Shown one piece after another: positions 11,184-20,520 of a stretch of 64,000 nucleotides of DNA. The DNA lies in contig OX579638.1 of the NCBI GenBank assembly GCA_951230915.1, positions 6,838,696 through 6,902,695 on the forward strand, in the 5' to 3' direction. The notes below the pieces were generated by a model that was given only the letters and a program-made list of their open reading frames with translations, did no database searches and was not told the origin of the DNA. The stretch is from Antitrichia curtipendula (Eukaryota; Streptophyta; Bryopsida; Hypnales; Leucodontaceae). Position numbers and translations under genes: made by a program. How positions within the stretch are numbered: position 1 is the stretch's first letter; each line of letters starts with the position of its first letter.

Positions 11184-12623
11184 CTAAGTGCTAAAAAAAA
11201 AGTCGCTTTCAATGGGACCCGGCCCCATTGCGTCCACCTCTGCCTCTGTTTTTCCTATAGTACTCATCTGAAACTTCCACCATTCCTTGTGAAAACGAAA
11301 TTCAGATTCCAAATGACGCAGCAATTCTTGTACCGCCATTGCATTCATGGAATGTAGCTTCACCAATGAACGAAGCCTTGCCACTTCTTCAGCACTGATA
11401 CTTGGCTCATGTTCAACAGCGGTGATGCAATATTTTTTTTTTTTTTTCTTTATTGCTACATCGAGGTCTCGCCTTTCATTCTCGTAAATCCAACGTTCAC
11501 GTTCCAGGAGATCGCGCTTTGATTGCCATACCACATACTCATCCATGTAGTGCACCCTTCCACTTTCACACTGCCTGAAATAAAAATCGCGATGTTTTTT
11601 CAAATCCTTCAAGTACTTGTTGTTTTCTTCGATGCTTTTCGTTACTTCCTCCAACTGCTTCTTCAAATCATCTACGACAACGGGCCCCACTTGTACTGAG
11701 AGTTCATTCTCATTTAATTGACGGAGTTCGTTCATCTTCTCACGCAAAGCAGATCTTACACTTGCTGCCTTGACACTCAACAATTCTATGTCGTCTTCCG
11801 AATCGCTTCCATCAACGTTGTGGTTCCGCTCTAGAACAACATGTTCCACTTCTATAGGCTCTGCATCTTCAATGCCTTGCACATCAATGTGGGATACTGT
11901 GATGGGCTCGTCAACCTTCATTTTTCCCTTCCTATCCATTTCCAAGTCCAAAGCCTTGTTCATGACTTCCATGAGAAGGTCGTCATCGTCACTGTGGAAA
12001 GAATATCCATCGTATTCATGGGTGTGTTCATCTTCGCTAGAAGTCGCCGACCACATTACATTTTCATCAGAAATGAAAAACTTCCCAGGCTTTGCCGATG
12101 TCATCGATTCCTTCACATCCGGCGCTACATCTGCCTAAGGAATACTTGATTCTCATGGATGGGTTCCAATCGGAATCTCCTTAATACTTGACCAATCCAC
12201 CTCCTTCCTCAATACAACTTCAGCATACACCATTCTTGCAAGAAAGAAAGAAAAATTGTCATTTTGATACGTTTGTAGGCCTTTATAGAGTTCCTTCCAC
12301 ACCTCGCAGCATCTTTCCTGGAAGGCTTTGTTCTTGCAATATGCAAGATTTACCTTGTTTGACTTCATGTGGAACTTGTGACGATACAACGGAAATAACT
12401 TGTCAATGTGGCACCAGTCCACATATTTCTGAACTGTCTTATAAGTCCAATGTTCATCTCTCCAACCCTTGAAAGCCTTAATCTTCGGATGGATCAAGAT
12501 GGCCTTGTGTTTCTTGTGGACTTTTCCTTTCTTTTTTCGATCCTTGCCTCAAAGCGCCTTGGATTCTTTCCCAGCTTCTGATCTCGATACAGCAGGCGGC
12601 GAAGGTTGGGCCTCCTCTTCCAT
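11184..12623 (-). pseudogene. Unknown-family protein, copy 2, with coiled coil; three in-frame stops
   Basis: ATG at 12623 lies about 160 nt downstream of a TATA box. A single frame then runs to 11184 (about 479 codons), broken by TGA at 12549-12551, TGA at 12153-12155 and TAG at 12135-12137. All three are explicable as C-to-T changes. N-terminal: acidic/Pro-rich, then a Lys-rich basic stretch. Next comes the conserved block seen also in copy 1 (AFKGW, DWCHIDKLFP, KVNLAYC, FQERCCEVW, FFLARMVYAE, LRKEVDWSSIKE). After that come an acidic Ser/Asp segment and a long charged coiled coil (about residues 300-440, with VDDLKKQLEEV and LKDLKKHRDFY). No known family recognised. It could be a structural or replication-associated protein of a mobile element; that is inference. 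Confidence 0.6.
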
Positions 12624-12689
12624 CACAATATACAGGAATATTCCTTTCCGTAATGCCAAAATGATCAAAATACGCCCTTTAAAACTCCA

Positions 12690-12795
12690 ACCCCTAGCTC
12701 ACAAGCAAGCACTCAGTCACTTCAAGGTGGATGAGAGACAATGCGCAAAGCCAAGAGTGGAGAACGCGGGTGATGGGCGACCTCTTATATACCCG
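12690..12795 (-). promoter_or_regulatory. Shared promoter/leader module of copy 2
   Basis: Read on the minus strand: GGGTATATAAGAGG (TATA box at 12785-12791), then GTTCTCCACTCTTGGC, then TCATCCACCTTGAAGTGACT and GAGTGCTTGCTTGTGAGC. The leader matches the one upstream of the kinase gene nearly base for base for about 80 nt, although the two proteins are unrelated. Confidence 0.65.
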
Positions 12796-12915
12796 ATGGC
12801 GCCCTGGGGCGCGTACGAAGGGCGACTGCGGGTCCGAAGGCAGGGAAGGGGCGACTGCGGGTACCAAGAGATCGCGGCTCCAGGGCGACCGCGTGTCCAG
12901 GGCGACCGCAGTGGC
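12775..12915 (-). repeat. GC-rich array upstream of copy 2
   Basis: At least five degenerate units of the form GACCCGCAGTCGCCC (minus-strand sense) lie immediately upstream of the TATA box. Same unit and orientation relative to the gene as at 0.83-1.01 and 15.60-15.71 kb. Confidence 0.75.
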
Positions 12916-13870
12916 CCCTTGTTTAACCTTAAAGTCTCAAGAACTTTTTTCCATCAAAAATTGCTCGAAACTGCCATTTCTATTGCATTCACTTAAGGAA
13001 GTAGGAAAAATATATCCTTTTAAAATCCAAACGTAGAATCTTCTACTACACTTATTCCACATCATGTGGTAAAATTTTTGTGATTTTTGACCTTACGGAT
13101 TGAGGGTTATTAGCATTCAAGGTCGAAGAAAAAGTTTTTTTCAAAAAAATGCTTTGATTGCCTGGAAAAAAAAAGAAGCTCCAGAACTTTCACATCACTA
13201 ATCCAAATAGAATGAATCAAAGATACCCATTTAGACAAACATATAATGTATAAGAAAAAAAAAAATGATTTCAACTTTTTGTAGATTTTTGTGGGCTACT
13301 CGATCTTGCCCGATTTAAGGTTATTATAGCATAACTTTTGCTCCCGGGCACCGATTGAAGTAAAAATTATATTTTCATAAAGCTAATAAATTACTCTATC
13401 TTATGAGACAGTTTCAAAAAATTTCACCAAAAATTGAGCTCATAGAAGCTTGCCCAAACTTTCAAGAGTCCCCCCCCAAGGGGACTTTCGAAACTTTAGG
13501 GGTCATAGGGTAAAGTCCGATTATTTATAAAAGACATTACGAGAAGGCATCTTTTGGATGAAAATCTTTTCAGCCTCAAATTCAGTTTCAGTTTTCTAAA
13601 CTCTATGGCACAATAGTTTGGAAGCAAACGTGGCCAAGTACATCTGAACCAACAATTCTATGAAGTTTGCACACCAAAATCCAAATTCAAGATTCAATAT
13701 ATGGAAGTAACGGAACGGGGTGGTCTGCATTCAACATACTTGGTTTTTGGGAAGACATTACGCATGGTATAAAATCTTTTTGTATATTGACATTGCTATT
13801 ACAAAATGAGAGGCGCACAATGTGGCCAACAATTTGAAGCCGACTTGATAACATCAGTTCTTATAGTGCT
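12916..13870. other. Non-coding spacer between copy 2 and the kinase gene
   Basis: No gene seen. The part at 13330-13515 is repeat R3: it holds CTTTTGCTCCCGGGC and, near 13470, a run of C followed by AAGGGGAC. It is inverted relative to the copy at 8640. Confidence 0.5.
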
Positions 13871-13871
13871 A

Positions 13872-15447
13872 CTAAAAAACTGAGTCACAGAAAACTACTT
13901 CTGGGGGCTTCATGTACCACGATTTACCCATGAGCAACTTTGTAACCTCAGTACATGTCGGTCTCTTCTTTGGATCAGGGTTAGTGAGTTCACCCAACTT
14001 GATGGCAAAATACATGGATCCCACGCGCCTCTTGAATAAATCCGTATCATATTCGACCATATTAATAAGATTCATCCATTCGGTCAACTTTCCAATAGAG
14101 TACGAGTCTGATTGCACTGTATATTTATACTGTGATTGCATAATCTCTAGGCTCATACTGGAATTTCGTGGCCCAATCATATAAAACAACTCCGGAGCCA
14201 CCCACCAATGGCTTTGTAAGGAATGCTGCTTCTTCCCCTCAGAATCATATCCATAATGTGAAAGAGCTCCTTCATCAAAACGACTTAAAATTCCGAAATC
14301 ACAAATCCCGATGTTGATTACTTCATCTGAATAATTGGGGAAATGCAGCAGTATGTTTTGAGGGTTTAGGTCATTGTGTAGCACCAAAGACTGGTGCATG
14401 AGATGTGTCACATACACTAAAGTCCATGCCAACTTCGCCTTGTGCCTTCGGAACAAGCTAAGATGTTTTTGATTGTCCTCTGTAAGTTTCCACACCCGCT
14501 TCATTTCATACCAATCAACGCTCTTTGACACCTTCTCATCCAATCTTCGCATTTCAAGCCATGTACCACCATTCCACCACAATGTGTATGCTTCCATAGT
14601 TTTTGCGTGAATACCAAAAAACTTAATAATGCCAGGATGGTTTATGGGGCATGCCAAGGCCTCTACGGATCGTTGTTACCTCGCTTCACGCATGCTCTTT
14701 GACTTTGGCACTTTCCTAGCAAAAACAACATATGGCGGGATTTTTTGCATCCCTTCAATGCGCACCTTGCACACCATTCCAAATCCACCTTGATGGTCAA
14801 ATCCAGTGAGGGCAATTACTTTTGCTTGAGGAGAGATCCATGTGACATTGGAGCCAGCATCTCGTGCAAAATCCACCTTCAATGCGTCCGTTTTCCACTT
14901 CATACCCCTCACTTGAGTCTTCGAAAGTTTCTTCACAGCTTCATGCCACCATGCCATCTTTTCATGGAATTCCTTGGCTTCATCATTTCCTGCAAATCAC
15001 GGCACTTCCGATCGCATCTGTAGCATTATTTCTTTGGTGTTGAATATGCATGTCTTTAGAGTGTTATCCACAATTGGTATTGGGAATAGTACGTTTCCTC
15101 TCCGTCTCTAAAATCTTGCGATACTCTGCACTTGCTTAAAATTCTTGCCTCCAAATCAGCAGTCAATTTGAAGATGCCGTGGAATGGGTCCCTTAGGTAA
15201 CTGGCCTCCAAGAACTGTGTAGTTTTTCCCGTATACCAGGACAGGCAACCCTCAAATGCATAGTTTGTATAACTGGGAGGAGGATAGGTTGAATCCTTGT
15301 CATGTGCTGATATGGTCTTCTTCTTCTTCATTTGCCCTACACTCCCTGTTGCCTCGCTAACAAGTATATGCATAGTAAACAATGTCGCATCGTCTAATAA
15401 AAAATGGATTTCCCTATTGAGCTACTGCCTTCCTGTGGATTAGCCAT
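13872..15447 (-). pseudogene. Protein kinase-like gene (decayed)
   Basis: The C-terminal two thirds is one frame (14957 to 13872) broken only by TAA at 14676-14678. It carries a kinase fold in order: a glycine loop GGFGMVCKV, the beta-3 lysine in VVFARKV, a HPGIIKFFG element, the catalytic loop HNDLNPQNIL (HND instead of HRD, Asp and Asn kept), CDFGI (DFG), VAPELF (APE-like) and SDSYSIGKL. Upstream coding continues to an ATG at 15447 but needs frame changes near 15385 and 15100. It contains further stops at about 15394 (TAG) and 14997-14999 (TGA). The catalytic arginine is missing, so activation-loop control would be unusual. Closest plant class not identified. The gene uses the same promoter leader as copy 2 and is probably part of the same mobile or amplified unit. 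Confidence 0.65.
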
Positions 15448-15529
15448 TGTGGTCGGAAAAAATACTCACGTTGCTTTCTTCAAGTTCGTAGTTTAGAGAA
15501 GCAAAAACTCCCCCCCCTACCAACTCACA

Positions 15530-15612
15530 CCCCCTGGCCCACGAGCATGCATTCAGCCACTTTGAGGTGGATGAAAAGTAGTGTGCAAGGCCGGGAGTGG
15601 AGAATGCGGGTT
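15530..15612 (-). promoter_or_regulatory. Shared leader of the kinase-like gene
   Basis: Minus-strand reading gives CCCGCATTCTCCACTCCC, then TCATCCACCTCAAAGTGGCT, then GAATGCATGCTCGTGGGCC. It is colinear with the leader at 12690-12773. No clear TATA box is present between this array and leader, unlike copy 2. Confidence 0.6.
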
Positions 15613-15715
15613 GGGGCGACTACGAGTTCTAGGAAAGGGCGACCGCGTGTCCTAGACGACCGCGGAAACTGGGCGACCGCGGGTCTTGGGCGACCGCGGG
15701 TTTTCTCCCCTTCTT
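15600..15715 (-). repeat. GC-rich array upstream of the kinase-like gene
   Basis: About five units of the form GACCCGCGGTCGCCC (minus-strand sense) abut the leader. ORFs called on either strand across it are repeat artefacts. Confidence 0.75.
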
Positions 15716-15859
15716 GTTGTTTTGAATTAGTACTCAAGAAGTTATGGACAATCTTTCTATTTTGGTGAACTTCCACCATTCTTGAAAAAGAAACTAATTA
15801 AATTCATATTTGAATTCAAAGATCACAATTTTTACTAAAAAATACATAGACATAGTTCA

Positions 15860-16330
15860 TGAATCTTGCTAGAACAATCTTGCGATTATTGTTTTCCATT
15901 TCCATCTTAGAACTCTTCAAATTTTAGTTTTTCCTTCCATCTTGACCCTACTTGTGTGTAACAATTACTTTCGAAAAGTGAAAATCAAATGTTTTTATGT
16001 TGAATTTTAGTTCCTAAATTCTCAATCACCGACTTCATTATAAAAAATTTAGAAACAAAAATTGGTGGTGGCAAAATATTAAATTAAGAAGATTCAAACA
16101 AATCTAGTTAATGAAGATCCCAAAACAATTGATTTCTTCACTTCAAATTCAAATATCTTCCAATCTACGTGGTAAAGGGTTTTGAAATTTCTTCTATACA
16201 TTATTATACTAGTCTACTACAACATTCTACAACCAAAAATGCCAGAAAGAACAATTTCTAAAGTTTACAACTCATGGCTAAAGAATGGCATTCTTCATGC
16301 TTCTTGAGGAAAAAATGGCCTTCAATCCTC
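15860..16330 (+). repeat. Dispersed AT-rich repeat R1-R2, copy
   Basis: R1 starts with CTTGCTAGAACAATCTTGCG at about 15863. R2 follows at about 16140-16250 (CACTTCAAATTCAAATATCT, TTTCTTCTATACATT, ATACTAGTCTACTAC). The stretch from 16331 to about 16800 is AT-rich with nothing recognised. Confidence 0.6.
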
Positions 16331-17039
16331 CGGATTAAATTGAAATCTCATGGACTTACATAAAATTGTATCAAAAAATATTGTTGTTGCAATATTTTAA
16401 TTCGATTTCAAACATATGTATGGAACATGCATACGCACATCTTCCATATTAAAAAATGACTCCCTTTAGTAATAATTATATGACGTACAAAGGGTGCAAT
16501 GTGAGGTGCCATATGACTAAACTTTGTGAAATACATATCTCTACGTTGATTAACTAGATTTTGCCAACATAAATCCATAATTGTATTGTCTTGCTGAAAT
16601 CTATAAAATTATTTACCTTATGAGGGCCAAGTATAACAATCTTAGCATGATAAAGAAATACCTATTTTACAAACTTTGACATCACTCCTACCCCCCTAAT
16701 ATAGAAATTGCTACATGAAGAATTGTAAAACTTTCCAAGAAGTATTCATTGAGGGGAAGATATAAATCAAATGATTCCTACATATGTTGTAACGTTACGG
16801 AACGTCCGGAAACTAAACTTAATACATAAAATAGAAATATATAGGAGAAGAACTTTGAAATTTTTGCATAAGTATAGAAGTTTAGACACTAGAAACCTAC
16901 ATTAGAAAAGATCTCTTTCGTAGGAAAGTTAAAACTCTAATTAGGTTAAAATAGTGTTCCGGAACCAGTAGCCGGATAGTCGGAAGTTCCGGATCGTAGG
17001 GGTTCTGGCTAGGGAACTTACGGGAACTCCACCGGTTCG

Positions 17040-17204
17040 GGAACTTAGGGTTTCGTGCCGCTATATAAACCCCGCCGCCATTCTCATTCGGTTTCTTTTC
17101 TCTGCGGCATTTTCGCGAGTACATTTAGTGAGAGAAAGAGTGGTGAGATAGGATCGGGGTAGGAAGCGGAAGTAAGGTCGGTGCAACTCCGGAAGACCGA
17201 TAGG
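17040..17204 (+). promoter_or_regulatory. TATA promoter and leader of the CCGGA-rich element
   Basis: GCTATATAAACCCC at about 17060 is a strong TATA box. It is followed by a short leader and an ATG at 17205. Base composition changes sharply at about 16930 from AT-rich to GC-rich with frequent CCGGA, marking the element. Confidence 0.55.
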
Positions 17205-19112
17205 ATGACGGAAACTCGAGCCCGTAGACTGGCGGTGACCGCACGGACTGTCAGCCCGGTGATTCCGTTCGATACGGATCGCCATAGAGAGTTGCAAGAG
17301 GATTTAGAGACCATGGGCTGTGTCGGATTCTTACACCGCCCATGGGACTTGAAGAGTGAAGGAATGATTGAAGAACTCCTTTACGGAGTTCCCAATCAGT
17401 ATGAGTTGACGGTGAGGGGCCGCCCGAGAGCGTGGACACAAGAGCTCTGGGCCGGAACGTACTTTGCACTGAACCGGGGGCATGGATGGGCCGGCCGGCC
17501 GGAGAAGTTTGCGGCGGAAAGATTCCGGAACTCCGCCGACCCAAAAGAGGGGTTTGCAGCGACGGATTGCGTGTATGCCCGGGATCAGCAACTCTTAGAG
17601 TTCCTGATCCCCATCCTGTATCCGGAAAAGCCTAGCCGGGTGACCACCACGGTGGCCAACACTATTTTTGGGGCTTTAGGAAACAGGGTTAACCCGCCCC
17701 CAAGACCCGTAAATTGGGGCGGACTTATTCACACGATTGTGGATAAGTTAGCGAATGGGATTTCAAGACGGAAGACCAGTTACATTAGCCCGTACTTGTT
17801 CCACTTGTACCACCGGATGGAAACCCTGAGCGAGCCGGAGCAGCTTATGTACAAGAAAGGGGAAAATCTCCTCAAGTACGGGCTGAGACCGGAACCGCAG
17901 CCGAAGGAGCCGGAATCTGAGGAGGAGGACGTTCCGGAGGAAACACAGACCACTCCGTAGAAGGCCGGAACCAGTAGGCGGAAGTCCACCGACTGGACAG
18001 CGCGAGGGAAACAAGTGGCGGAAGGTTCCGTCCAGCCGGAAAGCCCACACGAGGAGGTGGATCCAGTCGAGAACGCCATACATTGGCTGCGAACGACGAG
18101 GACGGTGAACGACCGGATGGCAGCAGTACTCCAAGACGTTTGCCATTCGTTAGGAGTGAAGGACGAGAGAGAGATCTTGGCCGCCATCGCACGAAGACCG
18201 AATCCGGAAGACGTCAAGGTTCTGTACGATCAGATCCGGAGTCTTCAGGAGGAACGGGATCAGTTCCGGAGCCAGCACCAGTGGTCGGAACGGGAGATGC
18301 ACATCGCAAACCGGAAGTCCACGGAAGCGATGGCTCTAGTACGGAAGCTGGGAGAACTGATCGACCTTCCGACCAGCACCATCTCGAGGGCCCAACTCTG
18401 GAACTCACAAATGGTGGCCCAAGGCCACATTACCGGAACGAAGGTCGTACTCATCCTGACGGATTTCGAGGCCCGGATGGAGGGGGTGCTAAAGGAGATG
18501 CGACAGCTGATTGGAAGCCTCGACCCGAACCTGCTTGACCAAGCAATGTTCGCTGATCTTCCGGGAGGAGAGTTCCAAGAAACCCATGGAGCCGGAACTT
18601 CAACGGGAAAGAGGAATCCGGAAATCCCGACTCACGTGGTCACTTATCCAGAGGTTAAAACGCCGAAGGAAGCAAGCACGCAGACCACCGTCCAGGAGGG
18701 GACAGCCGGAAGACAGGCGGCGGTAAACCTGTTTCCGCCTCTCCAGCTGACGGAGACGGAAGCTGAGGCCATAGCAGCAGCAAGTGTCCGGAATCCTGCC
18801 CGGACCGATCCGGACAGGTTTATGCATATGCAGAACACTCCACCACCAGCGAATCCGGGCAACATCGTCATTAATTTGACGGAGACAAAGACGACACGGC
18901 AGCGACACACGAGGATCGAGGAGCCGCTGGAGATCGATGAGACGGAAGAGGAATCTGCGGAGTCTCACTCCCAATCGGAAGGGACGGATTCTGATCCGCC
19001 TCAGATCCGGACTCGGTCGGCAACGAAGAGGACTCCAGCAAAGGTAACTGCCCGGAAGTCCACTCCAGCGAATCTTAGGGCCGGACCATCGACAAAGAAG
19101 CCCCGCAAATGA
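17205..19112 (+). pseudogene. CCGGA-rich retroelement-like ORF split by one TAG
   Basis: ATG at 17205 opens a frame that ends at TAG 17958-17960 and then continues open in the same frame to 19112 (about 635 codons in all). The first part is globular. LLYGVPNQYELTV, WAGTYFALNRG, VNWGGLIHTIVDKLA and TSYISPYLFHLYHR recall gag-like or plant-mobile-domain-like proteins of plant retroelements, without a firm family match. The second part has a coiled coil (about LQEERDQFRSQHQWSERE) and a Pro/Glu/Thr-rich disordered tail with a basic nuclear-localisation-like end (TKKPRK). No protease, reverse transcriptase or integrase lies next to it. The TAG may be a mutation or a readthrough site. Codon and base usage, with CCGGA throughout, differ strongly from all neighbours. 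Confidence 0.5.
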
Positions 19113-20240
19113 CTAGTGCGGATGGGTGTCTTTTTAGTTAGGATTTTGACTTATTAGTTATTTCCAGAAACGGGTAATCCGGACTGTGGGCCCCTAGTTC
19201 CGGACTTTTAGGCTGTCAAACGGCTTTCCGGTTTTGCCGGAACGGTTATTAGGACCGTTAGCCGGATTTTTTAGTTGGCCGTTGGCCGGGTTTTGTGTGG
19301 GCCTTTTGGCCGCTTTTTGTTTGCTTTTAAGGGCAGGCCGGCTTGTTGGCCTGTCATTCCCTTTCTTGTCATTTAATCGAAGCTTACCGGAGATCAATTT
19401 GATCATCTCTTTGCGTATCGCGTTGATGATTGAGTCGTACACTGGTTTGTGAGTGAGAGTGTGTGAGAGGGAGTCCGGATTCTTGGGTTGACGGATACAT
19501 ATGCTATGACGGAAGAGCTTTAGATGTGTGAATGAGGAGCTGTGCATGGTGCCTTTAAATTGCTGGAACGGTGATCCGGTGGAAGCCTGTTACGGGTGAG
19601 GGTGCGAGTCCGGAAGTCCAGGGAGGATTCCGTGCGGAGATAAGCAACCGCCTGAGGAATTATCCTAGCCATCGGAAGGTCTGCCAACCTCTGGAGCACT
19701 CGAGAGATACGAAGTCAGCACTACAATCCGGAAAGTCTGGATCTGTCGTTGTAGTAAGGTGGATCTAACCGGGCCCTGTGTGACCTACTTTCCGGATACG
19801 TCATCTGGAAGATTGTGAGGGTACGGATTCTTCCTTTGCTATTACCGTATAATTCTTGGGTGTTTTGTTTTGTTTGTTACGGATAGAGAATGTGAACCAA
19901 GAGTGGCGAGTCCCTGCCCCTCGGAAAGATCAATAGTGGACCCCCGGAGGGTGAAACAAGGGTATCTAAAACCAGTTACTTGAGAGAGTTGGAACCGGAA
20001 TCCGGAATAGGGCGGAACCGGATTGGAATCCGGAAAATACTAGTTTCCGGAAGATAGCAATAGAGTGTACGGATTGCTTGGGGTGTTTTTGGAAGTGATC
20101 CGGATACCCAAAACTTGCAGCAACATACTAGAATTCCCTGGGACGATAACTCGTGTCATCTTACCACATTTTTGTGCTAAAGATACTTACGCGCTAACTA
20201 CGCGTGCGACATATGTCCACAACCAAATTAAAATATTTCA
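19113..20240 (+). other. Untranslated 3' part of the CCGGA-rich element, resembling a retrotransposon pre-gag leader
   Basis: The CCGGA-rich composition continues to about 20125. The last 120 nt (TAGAATTCCCTGGGACGATA, then TCTTACCACATTT and TACTTACGCG) resemble the leader that precedes gag in many plant Ty3-type elements. No gag follows; the next sequence is AT-rich and then a DNA transposon. I read it as a truncated element. ORFs inside (19234-19452, 19571-19768) have no protein character. Confidence 0.35.
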
Positions 20241-20334
20241 ACAACAATGACTTTATTGAATTATAAATATAAATCCATGAGTATTAAATAAAAAATTTAT
20301 AGAAAAGGCAATTTTATTTTTGGAAACACAAATT

Positions 20335-20517
20335 TGGTATGCTACACAGTTCCGCATCGTCCGAAAAACCGTCCGCCCGAACCGTCCGCCTATCCGGTGG
20401 TCGCCGTCCGTCGGACGGTGGCCACTACGTCCGCTGTGTTCGCAACAGCGTCCGGACATCTGGACGTCCGATTTTTGGACGTGATTTGCCCTCGGACGTT
20501 CCAATTCGTCAACCCTA
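20335..20517. mobile_element. GTCCG-rich repeat fragment related to a hAT-like MITE
   Basis: Dense in GTCCG/CGGAC. The part GTCCGGACATCTGGACGTCC, then GATTTTTGGACGTGATTT and ending GTCAACCCTA, matches the 3' half of the element at 48490-48674. One end (CAACCCTA) fits the hAT-type terminus CAGGGTTG of that family; the other end was not found, so it is probably truncated. Confidence 0.45.
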
Positions 20518-20520
20518 CTC

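Noticed and set aside
18083..18974. Alternative-frame ORFs within the CCGGA-rich element
   Set aside because: The CCGGA bias leaves several frames open; only one frame is continuous with the N-terminal globular part.
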